From Prionace glauca (lineage: Eukaryota; Chordata; Chondrichthyes; Carcharhiniformes; Carcharhinidae), in NCBI GenBank assembly GCA_037974335.1, contig CM075724.1:71356850-71420849 (forward strand): a stretch of 64,000 nt of DNA, given 5' to 3'. Positions within the stretch are counted from its first letter, which is position 1. Every line of letters begins with the position of its first letter. A model generated the notes under the pieces. That model saw nothing but the letters and a program-made list of their open reading frames with translations, ran no database searches and was not told the DNA's origin. This document shows positions 1-11,123 of this stretch, in pieces. Position numbers and translations under genes: made by a program.

Positions 1-1183
1 GCCGTGAAACCCCGCTCTGACACTGGGACACTAATATTCCGCGGATTCGATGAAATGAGTAAAGATACTCACCCAGTGCCAGGAGACAGCGTTCCAGCGA
101 TGTTCGCGAGCCCGGACGATCCCCCAATTGTTAGCACGAGTGGGCGAAACGACCACTACGGACTCAGGGTGAAGTTCAATAATGGCACAGCTTTATTTTC
201 TTTACGTCGACGGAGAAGCACAGTCAGGACATACAATTGGACTGTCCCGAAAGTGCTCTAAAGACTCCCCAACAACGGGCTATATTTATACCCGAACTTC
301 GCGTTTCAAATGCAAATCCTTTATTTATAGTACTTCACTTCAGCCATCCTGTTTCGATGTTTTCGAGTGTTGGAGCAATTGTTTTAAGTGTGTGTTAATT
401 GTTTTTGACTGGTTGGTTATCAATGGTCTAGAATCTCTGGGGTTTGAACCACAGGTGTATTATTGATCTTGAGGGGCCAAGGACGCTTCCTTAACTGTGT
501 TAATTTTAGGTGACTCCATGGGTTTTTTGACTGGTTTAGAAGTGCTGATTTTGATGGGGTTGGGATGAGTTCTTTAATTGAGTTCCTGTAGGTGCTATCC
601 TGTCCGATTTTCCTTATGTGCTAGCCCTCATTTGGATTCTGAAAGCATGCTCTTGCCTACTGATCGGTGTCTGCTACTTTGTGATTTTAGTGGAGGGCTC
701 TGAGGATAGCTTTAGTTTGCTTCCATTTTGTGTGCCCAATTTCAAAAAAATTGTTGTGCGATAACATTCCCTTCCACTCGCCCAGCCACTCTTCAACACT
801 GAGCCATTATTTTCTTGTTCATAGCTTTTCTACATTTCTGTTGTAATCTATTCCAGATACATTATAATAATGCATTACTCCTATTCCTTATTCACCAAGT
901 CAAGCAAAATGCAACCACAAAACACATCTTACCCTCATCCGCTAACCCTGACTCCTACCATGCCCACTTAACTCTGACAGCATTTTGTAGTATGCACCTT
1001 TTTTTGTGAAACCTGTTCCACTCCTCCATCGTGTCCAAATCTTTATTCACTTCCTTTGGCATCTCACAGAATGTTAACACGTACTCTTTTTACTTCCTCT
1101 TTCCTCCCCATTCAAGCCCCAAACATATTTTTTAATTTAAGAGCTCAATTTTGTGTGCGTCCTTCGCTGCTCCCAATACAGTC
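1..1183. other. Left flank, no gene recognised
   Basis: I see no convincing coding region here. The short open frames are under 100 codons and show no domain. Bases about 770-890 resemble 4,262-4,375 (both contain a stretch reading cttcaacactgagccat), so the two places share an old repeat on either side of the Penelope-like pair. Confidence 0.6.
770..890 (+). repeat. Local direct repeat, copy 1 of 2
   Basis: This stretch matches 4,262-4,375 over roughly 110 bases with scattered mismatches. Shared blocks include the 'cttcaacactgagcca' segment and the 'ctacatttctgttg' segment. The match lies outside the Penelope-like pair and the CR1-A stub, so it is either an older dispersed repeat or a local duplication. 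Confidence 0.55.
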
Positions 1184-1189
1184 CCCTCT

Positions 1190-2330
1190 ACACTGGGCGA
1201 CAAAATTTAGTAAAACGTCTGACAACACCAGGTTTTAGTCCAACCGATTTATTTGATAGTAAACGCACAAGCTTTCGAGGTTTCCCTCTTCGTCAGGTGA
1301 ATGGAGAGTTCTGGCTTTGGACAGAGCATATAAAGCACAGACAGTTTAGAGATCACTGATTAGAATGCGAATCTTTACACCTAGCCTGCTGTTCAAGTTC
1401 TAGAGTGGCTGACAATGTGTGCGGAAGGAGCACTCATCACAGGTTAAAGAGATGTGTATTGTCTCCAGACAGCACAGTGAGTGAGGTTTTGCAAACCCAG
1501 GCAAGTCACGGGGGTTACAGATAGTGTGACATGAACCCAAGATCGCTGTTGAGACCGTCCTCATGTATGTGGAACTTGGCTATCAGTCTCTGCTCAGCGA
1601 CTCTGCGCTGTCGTGTGTCGTGAAGGCCGGCTTGGAGAACGGTTACCCGAAGGTCAGAGGTTGAATGCCTGTGACCATTGAAGTGTTCGCCAACAGGAAG
1701 GGAACAGTCTTGCCTGGTGATTGTCGAGCGATGTTCATTCATCCATTGTCGTAGCGTCTGCATGGTCTCCCCAATGTACCATGCTTCGGGACATCCTTTC
1801 TTGCAACGTATCAGGTAAGCAATGTTGGCCGAGTTGCAAGAATATTTACCGTGTACCTGGTGGATGGTATTCTCACGTGTGATGATGGTATCCATGTCGA
1901 TGATCCGGCATGTCTTGCAGAGGTTGCTGTGGCAGGGTTGTGTGGTGTTGTGGTCACTGTTCTCCTGAAGACAGGGTAGTTTGCTGCGAACAATGGTCTG
2001 TTTGAGGTTGTGTGGTTGTCTGAAGGCAAGAAGTGGGGGTGTGGGGATAGCCCTGGCGAGATGTTCGTCATCATCAATGATATGTTGAAGACTCCGGAGA
2101 AGATGTCGTAGCTTCTCCGCTCCAGGGAAGTACTGGACGACAAAGGGTACTCTGTCCACTGTGTCCCGTGTTTGCCTTCTGAGGAGATCGGTGCGGTTTT
2201 TCGCTGTGGTACATCGGAACTGTCGATTTATGAGTCGAGCGCCAAATCCTGTTCTTAAGAGGGCATCTTTCAGCGTCTGGAGGTGTCTGTCACGATCCTG
2301 CTCATCTGATGCAATTTTACAAGTCATCTG
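1190..2330 (-). mobile_element. Penelope-like element fragment, left arm of head-to-head pair
   Basis: This is a fossil of a Penelope-like retroelement lying on the minus strand. The translated product matches the C-terminal part of these elements: a connector region followed by a GIY-YIG endonuclease-type domain with a cysteine-containing 'CKTC' segment, a 'CKKGCPEAWYIGET' segment and a downstream arginine-containing helix. The non-coding tail (about 1,190-1,514) carries the segment 'cctcttcgtcaggtga', which is repeated in inverted order in the right arm. The copy is partial, since the reverse-transcriptase part is missing, and it looks old and inactive. Confidence 0.8.
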
Positions 2331-3920
2331 CTTTATCCTGGATCACAATGTCTTGACCTTCAACAACCAGTTTTTCATCCAGACACACGGAACAGCCATG
2401 GGGACCAAATCTGCACCTCAATATGCCAACACCTTCATGCACAGGTTCGAACAAGACTTCTTCACTGCACAGAATCTTCAACCGATGCTATACACTAGAT
2501 ACATCGATGACATTTTCTTCCTTTGGCGTCATGGTGAACAAGCACTGAAACAACTATATGATGATATCAACAAATTCCACCCCACCATCAGACTCACCAT
2601 GGACTATTCCCCAGAATCGGTTGCATTCTTCGACACATGCATCTCCATTAAGGACGGTCACCTCAGCACCTCACTGTACCGCAAGCCCACAGACAATCTC
2701 ACAATGCTCCACTTCTCCAGCTTCCACCCTAAACATGTTAAAGAAGACATCCCCTATGGACAAGCCCTCCGTATACACAGGATTTGCTCAGATGAGGAGG
2801 GTCGTGACAAACACCTCCAGACGCTGAAAGATGACCTCTTAAGAACAGGATATGGCGCTCGACTCATAGATCAACAGTTCCGATGCGCCACAGCGAAAAA
2901 CCGCACCGATCTCCTCAGAAGACAAACACGGGACACAGTGGACAGAGTACCCTTTGTCGTCCAGTACTTCCCTGGAGCAGAGAAGCTACTACATCTTCTC
3001 CGGAGTCTTCAACATATCATTGATGAAGACGAACATCTCGCCAGGGCCATCCCCACACCCCCACTTCTTACCTTCAGACAACCACACAACCTCAAACAGA
3101 CCATTGTTCATAGCAAACTACACAGTCTTCAGGAGAACAGTGACTACAACACCACACAACCTTGCCACAGCAACCTCTGCAAGACATGCCGGATCATCGA
3201 CATGGATACCATCATCACACGTGAGAATACCATCCACCAGGTACACGGTAAATACTCTTGCAACTCGGCCAACATTGCTGACCTGATACGTTGCAAGAAA
3301 GGATGTCCCGAAGCATGGTACATTGGGGAGACCATGCAGACGCTACGACAATGGATGAATGAACATCGCTCGACAATCACCAGGCAAGACTGTTCCCTTC
3401 CTGTTGGCGAACTCGTCAGTGGTCACGGGCATTCAGCGTCTGACCTTCAGGTAAGCGTTCTCCAAGGTGGCCTTCACGACACATGACAGCGCAGAGTCGC
3501 TGAGCAGAGACTGATAGCCAAGTTCCACATACATGAGGGCGGTCTCAACAGGGATCTTGGGATCATGTCACACTATCTGTAACCCCCGTGACTTGCCTGG
3601 GTTTGCAATACCTCACTCACTGTGCTGTCTGGAGACAATACACATCTCTTTAACCTGTGATCAGTTGTCTTTCCACACACATTGTCAGCCACTTTAGGAC
3701 TTGAACAGCAGGTTAGGTATAAAGATTCGCATTCTAGTCAGTAATTTCTAAACTGTCTGTGCTTTGTATGCTCTGTCCGAGGCCGGAACTCTCCATTCAC
3801 CTGACGAAGAGGGAAACCTCGAAAGCTTGTGCTTTTACTATCAAATAAATCGGTTGGACTAAAACCTGGTGTTGTCATACTTTTTACTGTGTTTACCCCA
3901 GTCCAACGCCGGCACATCCA
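2331..3920 (+). mobile_element. Penelope-like element, right arm with reverse transcriptase and GIY-YIG endonuclease
   Basis: This is a fossil of the same Penelope-like family on the plus strand. Its reading frame contains the C-terminal half of the reverse transcriptase, with the 'GTAMG' block near 2,390 and the catalytic 'YIDDIFF' block near 2,500. The connector and GIY-YIG nuclease region follow, as in the left arm. The 3' non-coding tail ends near 3,920. It is 5'-truncated and looks broken. About 1.1 kb is shared with the left arm in inverted orientation, with the RT part as spacer. Head-to-head or otherwise rearranged partial copies are a known habit of this family. Confidence 0.82.
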
Positions 3921-4110
3921 CATCATGACGACTAAATTCAGACAGTGTGACTGCTTTGGGAAGCACCTTCACTCAGCGGACAAGCAGAAACCCAGCTGAA
4001 TCTAATCTTTCAATTTGTCATGTTACCGTCCTCAACATTAATTTAAACAACTTCAGGTTGTGATCTTTCTCCTCTATCGTCAATCTCTCTTTTATATCCC
4101 TGTCATGTTT

Positions 4111-4258
4111 TAGAACATAGAACATAGAACATTACAGCGCAGAACAGGCCCTTCGGCCCACGATGTTGCGCCGACCAGTTACAAAAACAATGACCCACTA
4201 GCCTATACGAATCTCTTTTCGTCCATAAACCTATCTACAGATCTCTTAAACGCCCCCT
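4111..4258 (-). mobile_element. CR1-A 3' end, 5'-truncated stub
   Basis: This is about 150 bases of the 3' end of a CR1-A LINE on the minus strand. It begins with the tail repeats (gaacatagaacatagaacattac) and the 'ggcccttcggcccac' block, and runs only into the last codons of ORF2. It matches 28,501-28,650 closely. It has no coding potential. Confidence 0.85.
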
Positions 4259-4261
4259 TCC

Positions 4262-4375
4262 AACTCCCCGCCCACCCTTCAACACTGAGCCATCAGTCTC
4301 TCGTTCGTAGCTTTCCTACATTTCTGTTGCAATCTGTTCCAGATATATTATAATATCAAACACATATTCCTTCTC
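4262..4375 (+). repeat. Local direct repeat, copy 2 of 2
   Basis: This is the partner of 770-890. It sits directly against the CR1-A stub. Confidence 0.55.
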
Positions 4376-4691
4376 TTTAGTTCTGAATTAGAGTCAAACG
4401 AACTCTAAACATTAACTTTGCTTGTTCTTCCTCCAGAGGCTGGCAGACGAGCTTAACTTTTCTGTCATTCGTTGTTTTGTTTTGGATCCCAGCATCCCGC
4501 ACTATTTTGTTTATCTTTGGACGTCCCCGTAAGGACGTCCGAACTGCAGAGAGAGCTGTCTTGCAGTGAGACAATGCAAAAGGCTGACATATTCATACTC
4601 ATGGAAACGAAGCTTTCTGATGAAATTCCAGACATTAACATCATCATCCTGCTTCACCAACAGGACAGTTTCTGCAGACGTAGCAGCACAG

Positions 4692-4740
4692 TGGTGGGCG
4701 AGAGGGGAACGGGGCGGGGGGTGGGGGGGTGGGGGTGGCG
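4692..4740 (+). other. G-rich tract
   Basis: Several runs of four or more guanines lie within 50 bases on the plus strand, separated by one to three bases. The arrangement could form a G-quadruplex. Similar guanine runs recur near 10,047, 17,925, 37,313, 44,372 and 61,505, in the CR1-C copies. Confidence 0.4.
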
Positions 4741-4844
4741 TTATGTTGTCTAAGAAATCCTCACCATCGACATTATACGCTAAGCGATTTCACGGATTCA
4801 GTAGAAAATTGACCACAAAATCTCTGACCTATTACCGTATACTG

Positions 4845-5415
4845 CAACACCTTCATCAACTCAATCTACCTTCCACTATACCACCTGGTCTGATGAATTA
4901 GTACTCCACTATTATGAACACCATTTATCAGAAGGACTGATGTTGGTTAAGGCAGTGAACCTAATCAGGTGGAGGACTTCAATATTCGTCACGAAACAGT
5001 GGCTCTGTAGCAGCATCGCAGCCCAAGCTAGTTGAGTTAGTCTGCAGCAAATGTTGAGGGAGCCAAAAAGACGAAAACGTACTTGATTCCACCCTCACCA
5101 ACTTGCCTGCTGCACGTGCATCTGTCAAAAATATTTGTAGGGATGATAACGGCATCCAGTCCTCGCAGTGAAGCTACCCTCTATCGTGTTGCTTGACACG
5201 ATTGCCATGGTTAATGGACGAGATTTTCAACTCAAGTCGTCGCATCCATGTGTGCCATTCGCAACAACAGAATTGTACTCGACCAGAATCTGCAATCTCA
5301 TGACCAACATAACCCCTACTCGACCATTGTTACCAAGCTAAGAGATCATCGTGGTTCAATGAAGAGAGCAAAAGGGTATGCCATGAACAACAAACACATG
5401 GTGTCTACTGAGTCT
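4845..5415 (+). mobile_element. LINE-D endonuclease-region relic
   Basis: This is a decayed plus-strand copy of the endonuclease part of an old LINE. The order of blocks matches a LINE I know from shark genomes: 'ggtggaggacttcaatattc' (the GDFN-like region), 'cttgattccaccctcaccaa', 'ctctatcgtgttgc', and 'gttcaatgaagag'. No long open frame survives. The 3' half of the same family occurs at 7,455-7,840 and 32,470-35,370. Confidence 0.65.
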
Positions 5416-7454
5416 ACCATTCTTTATATAACCGGAAGCATTTGGTATCGATCATCTTCATTGCTTGCACGTTTTTGGGCTTTTTAATAGGCTGGTAATG
5501 TTGAAATTATGCCTCTTTTACCTCAGTCCGCATCACTCATTTGTAACCAAAATGCAGTTTCCCTAATCCAAACATTCAAGAACAAAGTTGGATGTCTCCT
5601 CACTTACAAAAATCATTACAGTTCATAATGAATTTCTAATGATTGTTCCTTTAATGGAATTGATGTTAAGTTCAACAATGTTCAACATGCAGCACCTGAT
5701 GAAATGTTATCTGCAAGTAGATATGATGAAAATCAATCATCGACCCCTTCAGATATTATGCCAACTCTGTTAAGTTTGCCTTCAACCTACTAAATTTACT
5801 TCCATTTAAATTTTCCCAAAACCCAACATTTTCCTGATTTTTTTCAAACTTTTCCACGCTACTTTAACCGAGACAGTTGCTGCCTCGAGCTTTCTCACGT
5901 TTTTAACAACTGTGTAATGTTTGCATTCATCAAAACCTCTAAAGCCATTTCCAGTGCAGCACTGTGTTGAACACCAGACCGGGAAACCCAAAAGATCTTT
6001 GGGTAAAATACCCTTGATTACCAAAAGCCAAAGAAAGTGTACGGTAATAGGTCAGAGGTTTTGTGGCCAATTTTCTACGTGATGCATTTACTGGCCAATT
6101 TCATCTCCTGGAATTCGTTTCTTAAATTCTGCCAGTATTTCTTTCAGTAATGCAATTTTCTTTAATTGGTTCAAGATTTAGTGTAACCTGCTTGAGAGAT
6201 TCGGGGGAACAAAGACAGGGAAACTCTGATTCTCACGAAGACGTACACGTCATGAAAGAAGGTATATCGTGATTGAATAAAGGGCCGATGTTACTACAAA
6301 TGGATAGTATCTATAGTTTTAATCTGTGTCGTATTTTAATAGCTTAATACAGTTACTCAGGGCCCTCGCTGTTAGTGAAAAGTGGGACCCCGACGAGAGA
6401 AATGAATTTGGTAAGTCAGTGCGGCTTGTTAACAAACGTTGATTTATTATTTAGCATCATCTGCTCCTTAAAATGGTAACATTATCTTTGTCTCCTGTAG
6501 ATAAACAGGATGGAGCTTTTCCCTTTGGCCCGGTCGCTGACACTGCAAAGGTTGTGCTCATAATAACAGCGATGATGATAATAATGAAGATTCTGGTCAA
6601 ACGATGAGATATAGATGAATCGATGGTAAGACGTTAGGGGTCCTGATTCGCAACTGAATTCCAATGTCTAGATACGCTGTGGCAGAATGAGTATTAATGG
6701 TGTAAGCTGGGACCTAAATGTTCAGAGCAATTTTGATCGCACTGAGAGTGTTGTCGTTCTCGGGCCCAGTGTTGAAGCGAGTACAGAATCGAAACTGAAA
6801 ATACATATCAGAACAACATCACCAAGTACGAATGTTAAACTCAGCTTATTTTTGTTTCCGAAGATAAAAAGGCATGATGTGAATTCTGTAAGTTATCCGC
6901 TGCGAACATTTGACTGCGCAGGGAGGGGCGGCGACTGTGGGGCAGAGATCGTAAACAGGGAATATAAATTTAACAGGAGAACACAGAATCAGAAGGTGCT
7001 GGCGATGGTCAACGCTCAGATAATATTTGTGGATATAAAGAAAAAGAAAATTAATGTTTTAGATGAAAGCAACTTACTGCCTACGCTGGAATCGGAAACA
7101 AAACAGAACAGAAAATGCTGGAAGATCTCAGCAGGCCTGATCCCATCTATTTCACAGCCTGACAGATGTCGTCAGACCTGCAGAGATTTCCCAGCATTTT
7201 CTGTACAGGTGATGCTTGGGACACATGACTTTGTGTCAGACCAGGAAAGATAACTCAGTTTTGATCTACATACATAATGCTTGACCTGTTGAGTATTTTC
7301 TGCAATTTCTACTTTTATTTCACAATTTCAGCATCCGCAGTGCTAAACATTCGCTAGTAATAGGCAATGTGTTGTCTTCTAAAAATTATCCCTTTTCTTG
7401 CGCAAGTAGAACCGGATGTTACATTTTTACTGCCCATCATCTGTCATTTTGCTT
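5416..7454. other. Unrecognised stretch, no gene supported
   Basis: There is an open frame of 188 codons at 6,687-7,253 (+), but I recognise no domain in it and its last third overlaps a dispersed repeat (7,100-7,205). No splice-supported exon or RNA gene was found. This region lies outside the tandem duplication and has no second copy in the window. Confidence 0.5.
7108..7204. repeat. Short inverted repeat (hairpin)
   Basis: Arms at 7,108-7,140 and 7,172-7,204 (about 33 bases each, a few mismatches) are inverted copies. Both contain 'cagaaaatgctgg' or its complement, with a spacer of about 31 bases. The same core appears singly at about 25,350 and 52,195 as a dispersed repeat, so this is probably two such repeats head to head. 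Confidence 0.65.
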
Positions 7455-7840
7455 CACAGTCTGTAAGACAGCACGTTCTAAGCAAATCACTGCTCCGATC
7501 TGGAAGGACAATGGAAGCAGGAATATGGAATCATCACCATCGACCAGTTTCCCTTGAAGACAGTCACCATCCTGACGAGGGACTACATCACCGTTCCTTC
7601 ACTGTCGCTGGGTCAAAATCCAAGAACTCCCTCCATAACCGTACGGTGCCTGTAAATGCACCACCTGGACTACAACAGCTCAATAAAGACATTAAGTCCC
7701 ATATTCTGAAGGGTAATAAATTTGGACAATAAATCCTGGACTTGCCAAATATTCCCACATCGTGTAAGCTTATAAAACGATTTAAGAAGTTCAAAGAGCT
7801 TTATAATAAATGGTGGATATTGCAAATTTAAAGTTAACAA
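7455..7840 (+). mobile_element. LINE-D 3' end; left edge of the tandem duplication
   Basis: The plus strand reads the last coding part and the 3' UTR of LINE-D, including 'gttccttcactgtcgctggg' and 'ccaagaactccctcc'. Homology to unit 2 starts at 'cacagtctgtaagacagc' (7,455 and 34,977). In unit 2 the LINE-D continues leftward past that point (34,640-34,976), whereas here unrelated DNA flanks it. The duplication breakpoint is therefore inside this LINE. Confidence 0.75.
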
Positions 7841-8005
7841 TACTTATCCTCAGTTTTGGACGAATGTCCTGGAGGCTAAAATAAAGTAGTATTTGTATTG
7901 ATCGTAACTGGCGACATTGTTTGTTGCAGTAATGTCGGAGAAAATCTGGTCATTGAATGATTTTGGTTGTCAATTGCTACCAAAGGGGAGGAAGGAGGGG
8001 AGTAA

Positions 8006-8243
8006 GAAGGTAAGAAATAGGAGCAGGAGGAGGCCATCTCGCCCTTCGAGCATGCCCCGCCATTCAATAAGATCATGGCTGATCTGTCATGGCTCAGTTC
8101 CACTTTCCCACCCTCTCCCCATAACCCTCAATCCCCTCTCTTATCAAAAACCCATCAACCCGCATCTTAAAAATATTTAGCGAGGCAGCCTCCACCACCT
8201 CAACGGGCAGAGAATTCCAGAGATTCACCACCCTTTGAGTGAA
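8006..8243 (-). mobile_element. CR1-C 3' end, first minus-strand piece
   Basis: This minus-strand CR1-C 3' end carries the 'gaaataggagcaggag' tail region, the 'cattcaataagatcatggc' block and the last ORF2 codons ('RVVNLWNSLPVEVVE'). In unit 2 this piece runs without a break into the rest of the LINE. Here it is followed by a second 3' end. Confidence 0.8.
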
Positions 8244-9400
8244 GAACATAAGAACATAATAAGAACATAAGAAATAGGAGCAGGAGTAGGCCATCTGGCC
8301 CTTCGAGCCTGCCCCGACATTCAATAAGATCATGGCTGATCTGTCGTGGCTCAGCTCCACCTTCCCGCCCTCTCCCCATAACCCATAATCCCTTCTCTTA
8401 TCAAAAACCCATTAACCCGTTTCTTAAAAATATTTAGCGAGGCAGCCTCCACCACTTCAACGGGCAGAGAATTCCAGAGATTCACCACCCTTTGAGTGAA
8501 GAAGTTCCTCCTCAACTCTGTTCTAAACCGCCCTCCCCTTTATCTTGAGGCTGTGCCCCCTAGTCCTACTGTCTTTTTTGAGCGGGAAGAGTCTCTCCAC
8601 CTCTATCCCATCCATCACATTAATCCTCTTATACGTCTCAATGAGATCTCCCCTCATTCTTCTAAACTCTAACGAGTACAAGCCTAGTTTATTCAGCCTC
8701 TCCTCATAGTTCAACCCCCTCAACTCCGGTATCAGCCTCGTAAACTTCCTCTGCACTCCCTCCAAGGCCAAAATATCTTTGCGCAGGTGCGGCGCCCAAA
8801 ACTGCACACAGTACTCCAGCTGCGGCCTCACCAATGCCCTATACAGCTGCAGCAAGACTTCCCTACTTTTATATTTAATCCCCCTCGCTATGAAGGCCAG
8901 CATCCCATTCGCCTTCTTGACCACATACTGCACCTGCAAGCTGGGTTTTTGCGATTCATGCACAAGGACCCCGAGGTCCCTCTGCACCGTCGCCTGCTAC
9001 AGTTTTTCGCCACGTAAGTAATAGTCCTTCCTACCATTATTCCTACCAAAGTGGACCACCTCACACTTGCCAACATTAAATTCCATTTGCCAGTTCCTGG
9101 TCCATTCGCCCAGCCTATCTAGATCCTTCTGCAGAATCTCCACACCCTCCGCACAATTTGCCGTTCCCCCAATCTTGGTGTCAACAGCAAATTTCGACAC
9201 CCTACACTCGGTTCCCTCCTCCAGATCATCTATATAAATGGTAAAAAGCTGAGGCCCCAGCACCGACCCCTGGGGCACTCCACTAGTCACCGTCCACCAA
9301 TTCGAATAGCACCCGTTGACCCCCACTCTCTGCCTCCTATTTGACAACCAATCCTTTATCCACGCTAACACCCTACCCCCAACTCCATGTCCCTCGACCT
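8244..9400 (-). mobile_element. CR1-C, second minus-strand piece with reverse-transcriptase C-terminal half
   Basis: The element starts with tail repeats (ataagaacataataagaac) and runs on the minus strand into ORF2, covering from the '[11 protein letters not shown]' block of the reverse transcriptase to the end. The catalytic segment reads FAVDT where related copies have FADDT, and the reading continues in two frames (8,523-8,987 and 8,997-9,371). The copy is dead. Its 5' end abuts the plus-strand CR1-C at about 9,400, head to head. Confidence 0.85.
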
Positions 9401-11123
9401 TCTGCTCTGCACAACAAGTTATGGATTCTTGCTTCCAGTGTGGACAAGAACGAGAACTGTAAGGTGGATGAGCAAACTGCCCACGGCACAGTGGTACAGG
9501 GATCGGTCAAAGCAGAAGAAGTAAAGAGAAATGGAGTGGTAATTCGGGATAGTGTAGTCAGGGGTATCGACACTGTCCTTTATGACAAGGAAAACAAATC
9601 CCGAAGGTTGTGTTGCCTGCCTGGTGTTCGGGTCCAGGATTTCTGATCTGGGCTGCAGAGGAACCTGGATTAGAAGGCTAAGTATCCAGTTGTTGTTGTT
9701 CATGTAGGCGCCAATGACGTAGCCAAACCAGGACATAAGGATCTGCAGGGGCAGTATGAAAAGCTGGGCACCAAATTAAAAAGCAGAACCAACAAAATGG
9801 TTATATCTGGATTACTACCTGAACAACATGCAAATTGGTGTAGGGTAAAGATGATTATGGAGGTAAATGCCTGGCTCAAGGCCTGGTGTGGGAGGCATAG
9901 GTTCGAATTTATGGGGCACTGGCACCAGTATTGAGGCAGATGGGACCTGTTCAGATGGGATGGTCTTCAGCTGTATTGTGCTGGGATCAGAGTCCTAGCA
10001 AATCGTGTAAATAGGGCTGTAGATAGGGCTTTAAACTAATTAGTTGAGGGGTGGGGGGGGGGGGGCGTGGAATGAGGATGCAGGGGTAGGGGGAATTACA
10101 AAACCTAAAGTAAAGGATAGCGTATGAGTGCAGGTTAATGTTGAGGACATTCCACTCATTAAAGGCGTAGGGGGCACGGGAGAGGTTAGTAGCATTTCTA
10201 CAAATGGGGTCCAGATAAAGGCTGACATAAATATATTTTACCTGGATGCATGAAGCATTCGAAACAAAGTAAACAAGCTGATGGCACAAATCAGCAAAAA
10301 TGCGTATGATCTGGCGGCCATTATGGAAACGTGGTTGCAGGGTGACCGGGACTGGGAACTGAATATCAAGGGGTATCAGACATTTAGGAAGGATAGACAG
10401 GACAAAAAAGAAGGTGGTAGCTCTGTTAATAAAGGATAATATAAGGGCAGTAATAAGGCAAGATATATGGTCCAAACAGCAAAACATGGAATCGTTGTGG
10501 GTGGAGATAAGAAATAGTAAGGGGAGAAAGTCACTGGTGGGTGTGGTCTATAGGCCCCCAAATAATAATTTTGAGGTGGGGCATGCTATCAACAAGCCAA
10601 TAATTGATGTGCACAAAAACAGAACAGCGACAATTATGGGGGATTTTAATCTGCATATTGATTGGTTAACTGAAGTCGGACCCAGTTGGCTTGCGGAAGA
10701 GTTCTTGGAATGCTGTCGGGATAGATTCCTTGAACAGTATGTTACACAACATACGAGAGAGCGAGTTATCTTAGATCTGGTACTGTGTAACGATGCAGGT
10801 CGAATTAGGGACCTTCTTGTGAGGGATCCTCTTGGGACAAATGATCACAATATGGTTGAATTTCTGATGCAGATGTAGGGTGAGAAAATAGAGTCCCAAA
10901 CGAGTGTCCTCTGCTTGGACAGAGGGGAGTATGATAAGATGAGGGCAGAATTGGCTAATGTAGATTGGAGGCGCAGATTGGTTGGTAGGACAGCTGAGGA
11001 ACAGTGGAGAATGTTTAAGGAGATCTTTTTCAGTACTCAGCAGGAATATATTTCAATGGTGAAGAAGGACTGCCAGAAAAGGGATAACCAGCCGTGGATA
11101 TCGAAGGAAATGAAGGAGAGTAG
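9401..11123 (+). mobile_element. CR1-C plus strand, part 1: ORF1 esterase and ORF2 endonuclease
   Basis: A long CR1-C copy begins here. ORF1 (9,410-10,040) carries an SGNH esterase-type domain: block I reads 'VVIRDSVVRGID' (family GDS), block III reads 'VHVGANDVA', and block V is at about 9,957. ORF2 begins after the TTTAAACTAATTAG junction and the G run. Its apurinic-type endonuclease shows the 'GVVYRPPNNN', 'IMGDFNLHIDW', 'ILDLVLCND' and 'NDHNM' blocks (10,540-10,870). Several stops and frame changes make it inactive. It is interrupted at about 11,123 by CR1-A and resumes at 12,307. Confidence 0.85.

Noticed and set aside
6687-7253. 188-codon plus-strand open frame
   Set aside because: No recognisable domain, end overlaps a dispersed inverted repeat, no splice or promoter support. 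Left as unrecognised, not called as a gene.
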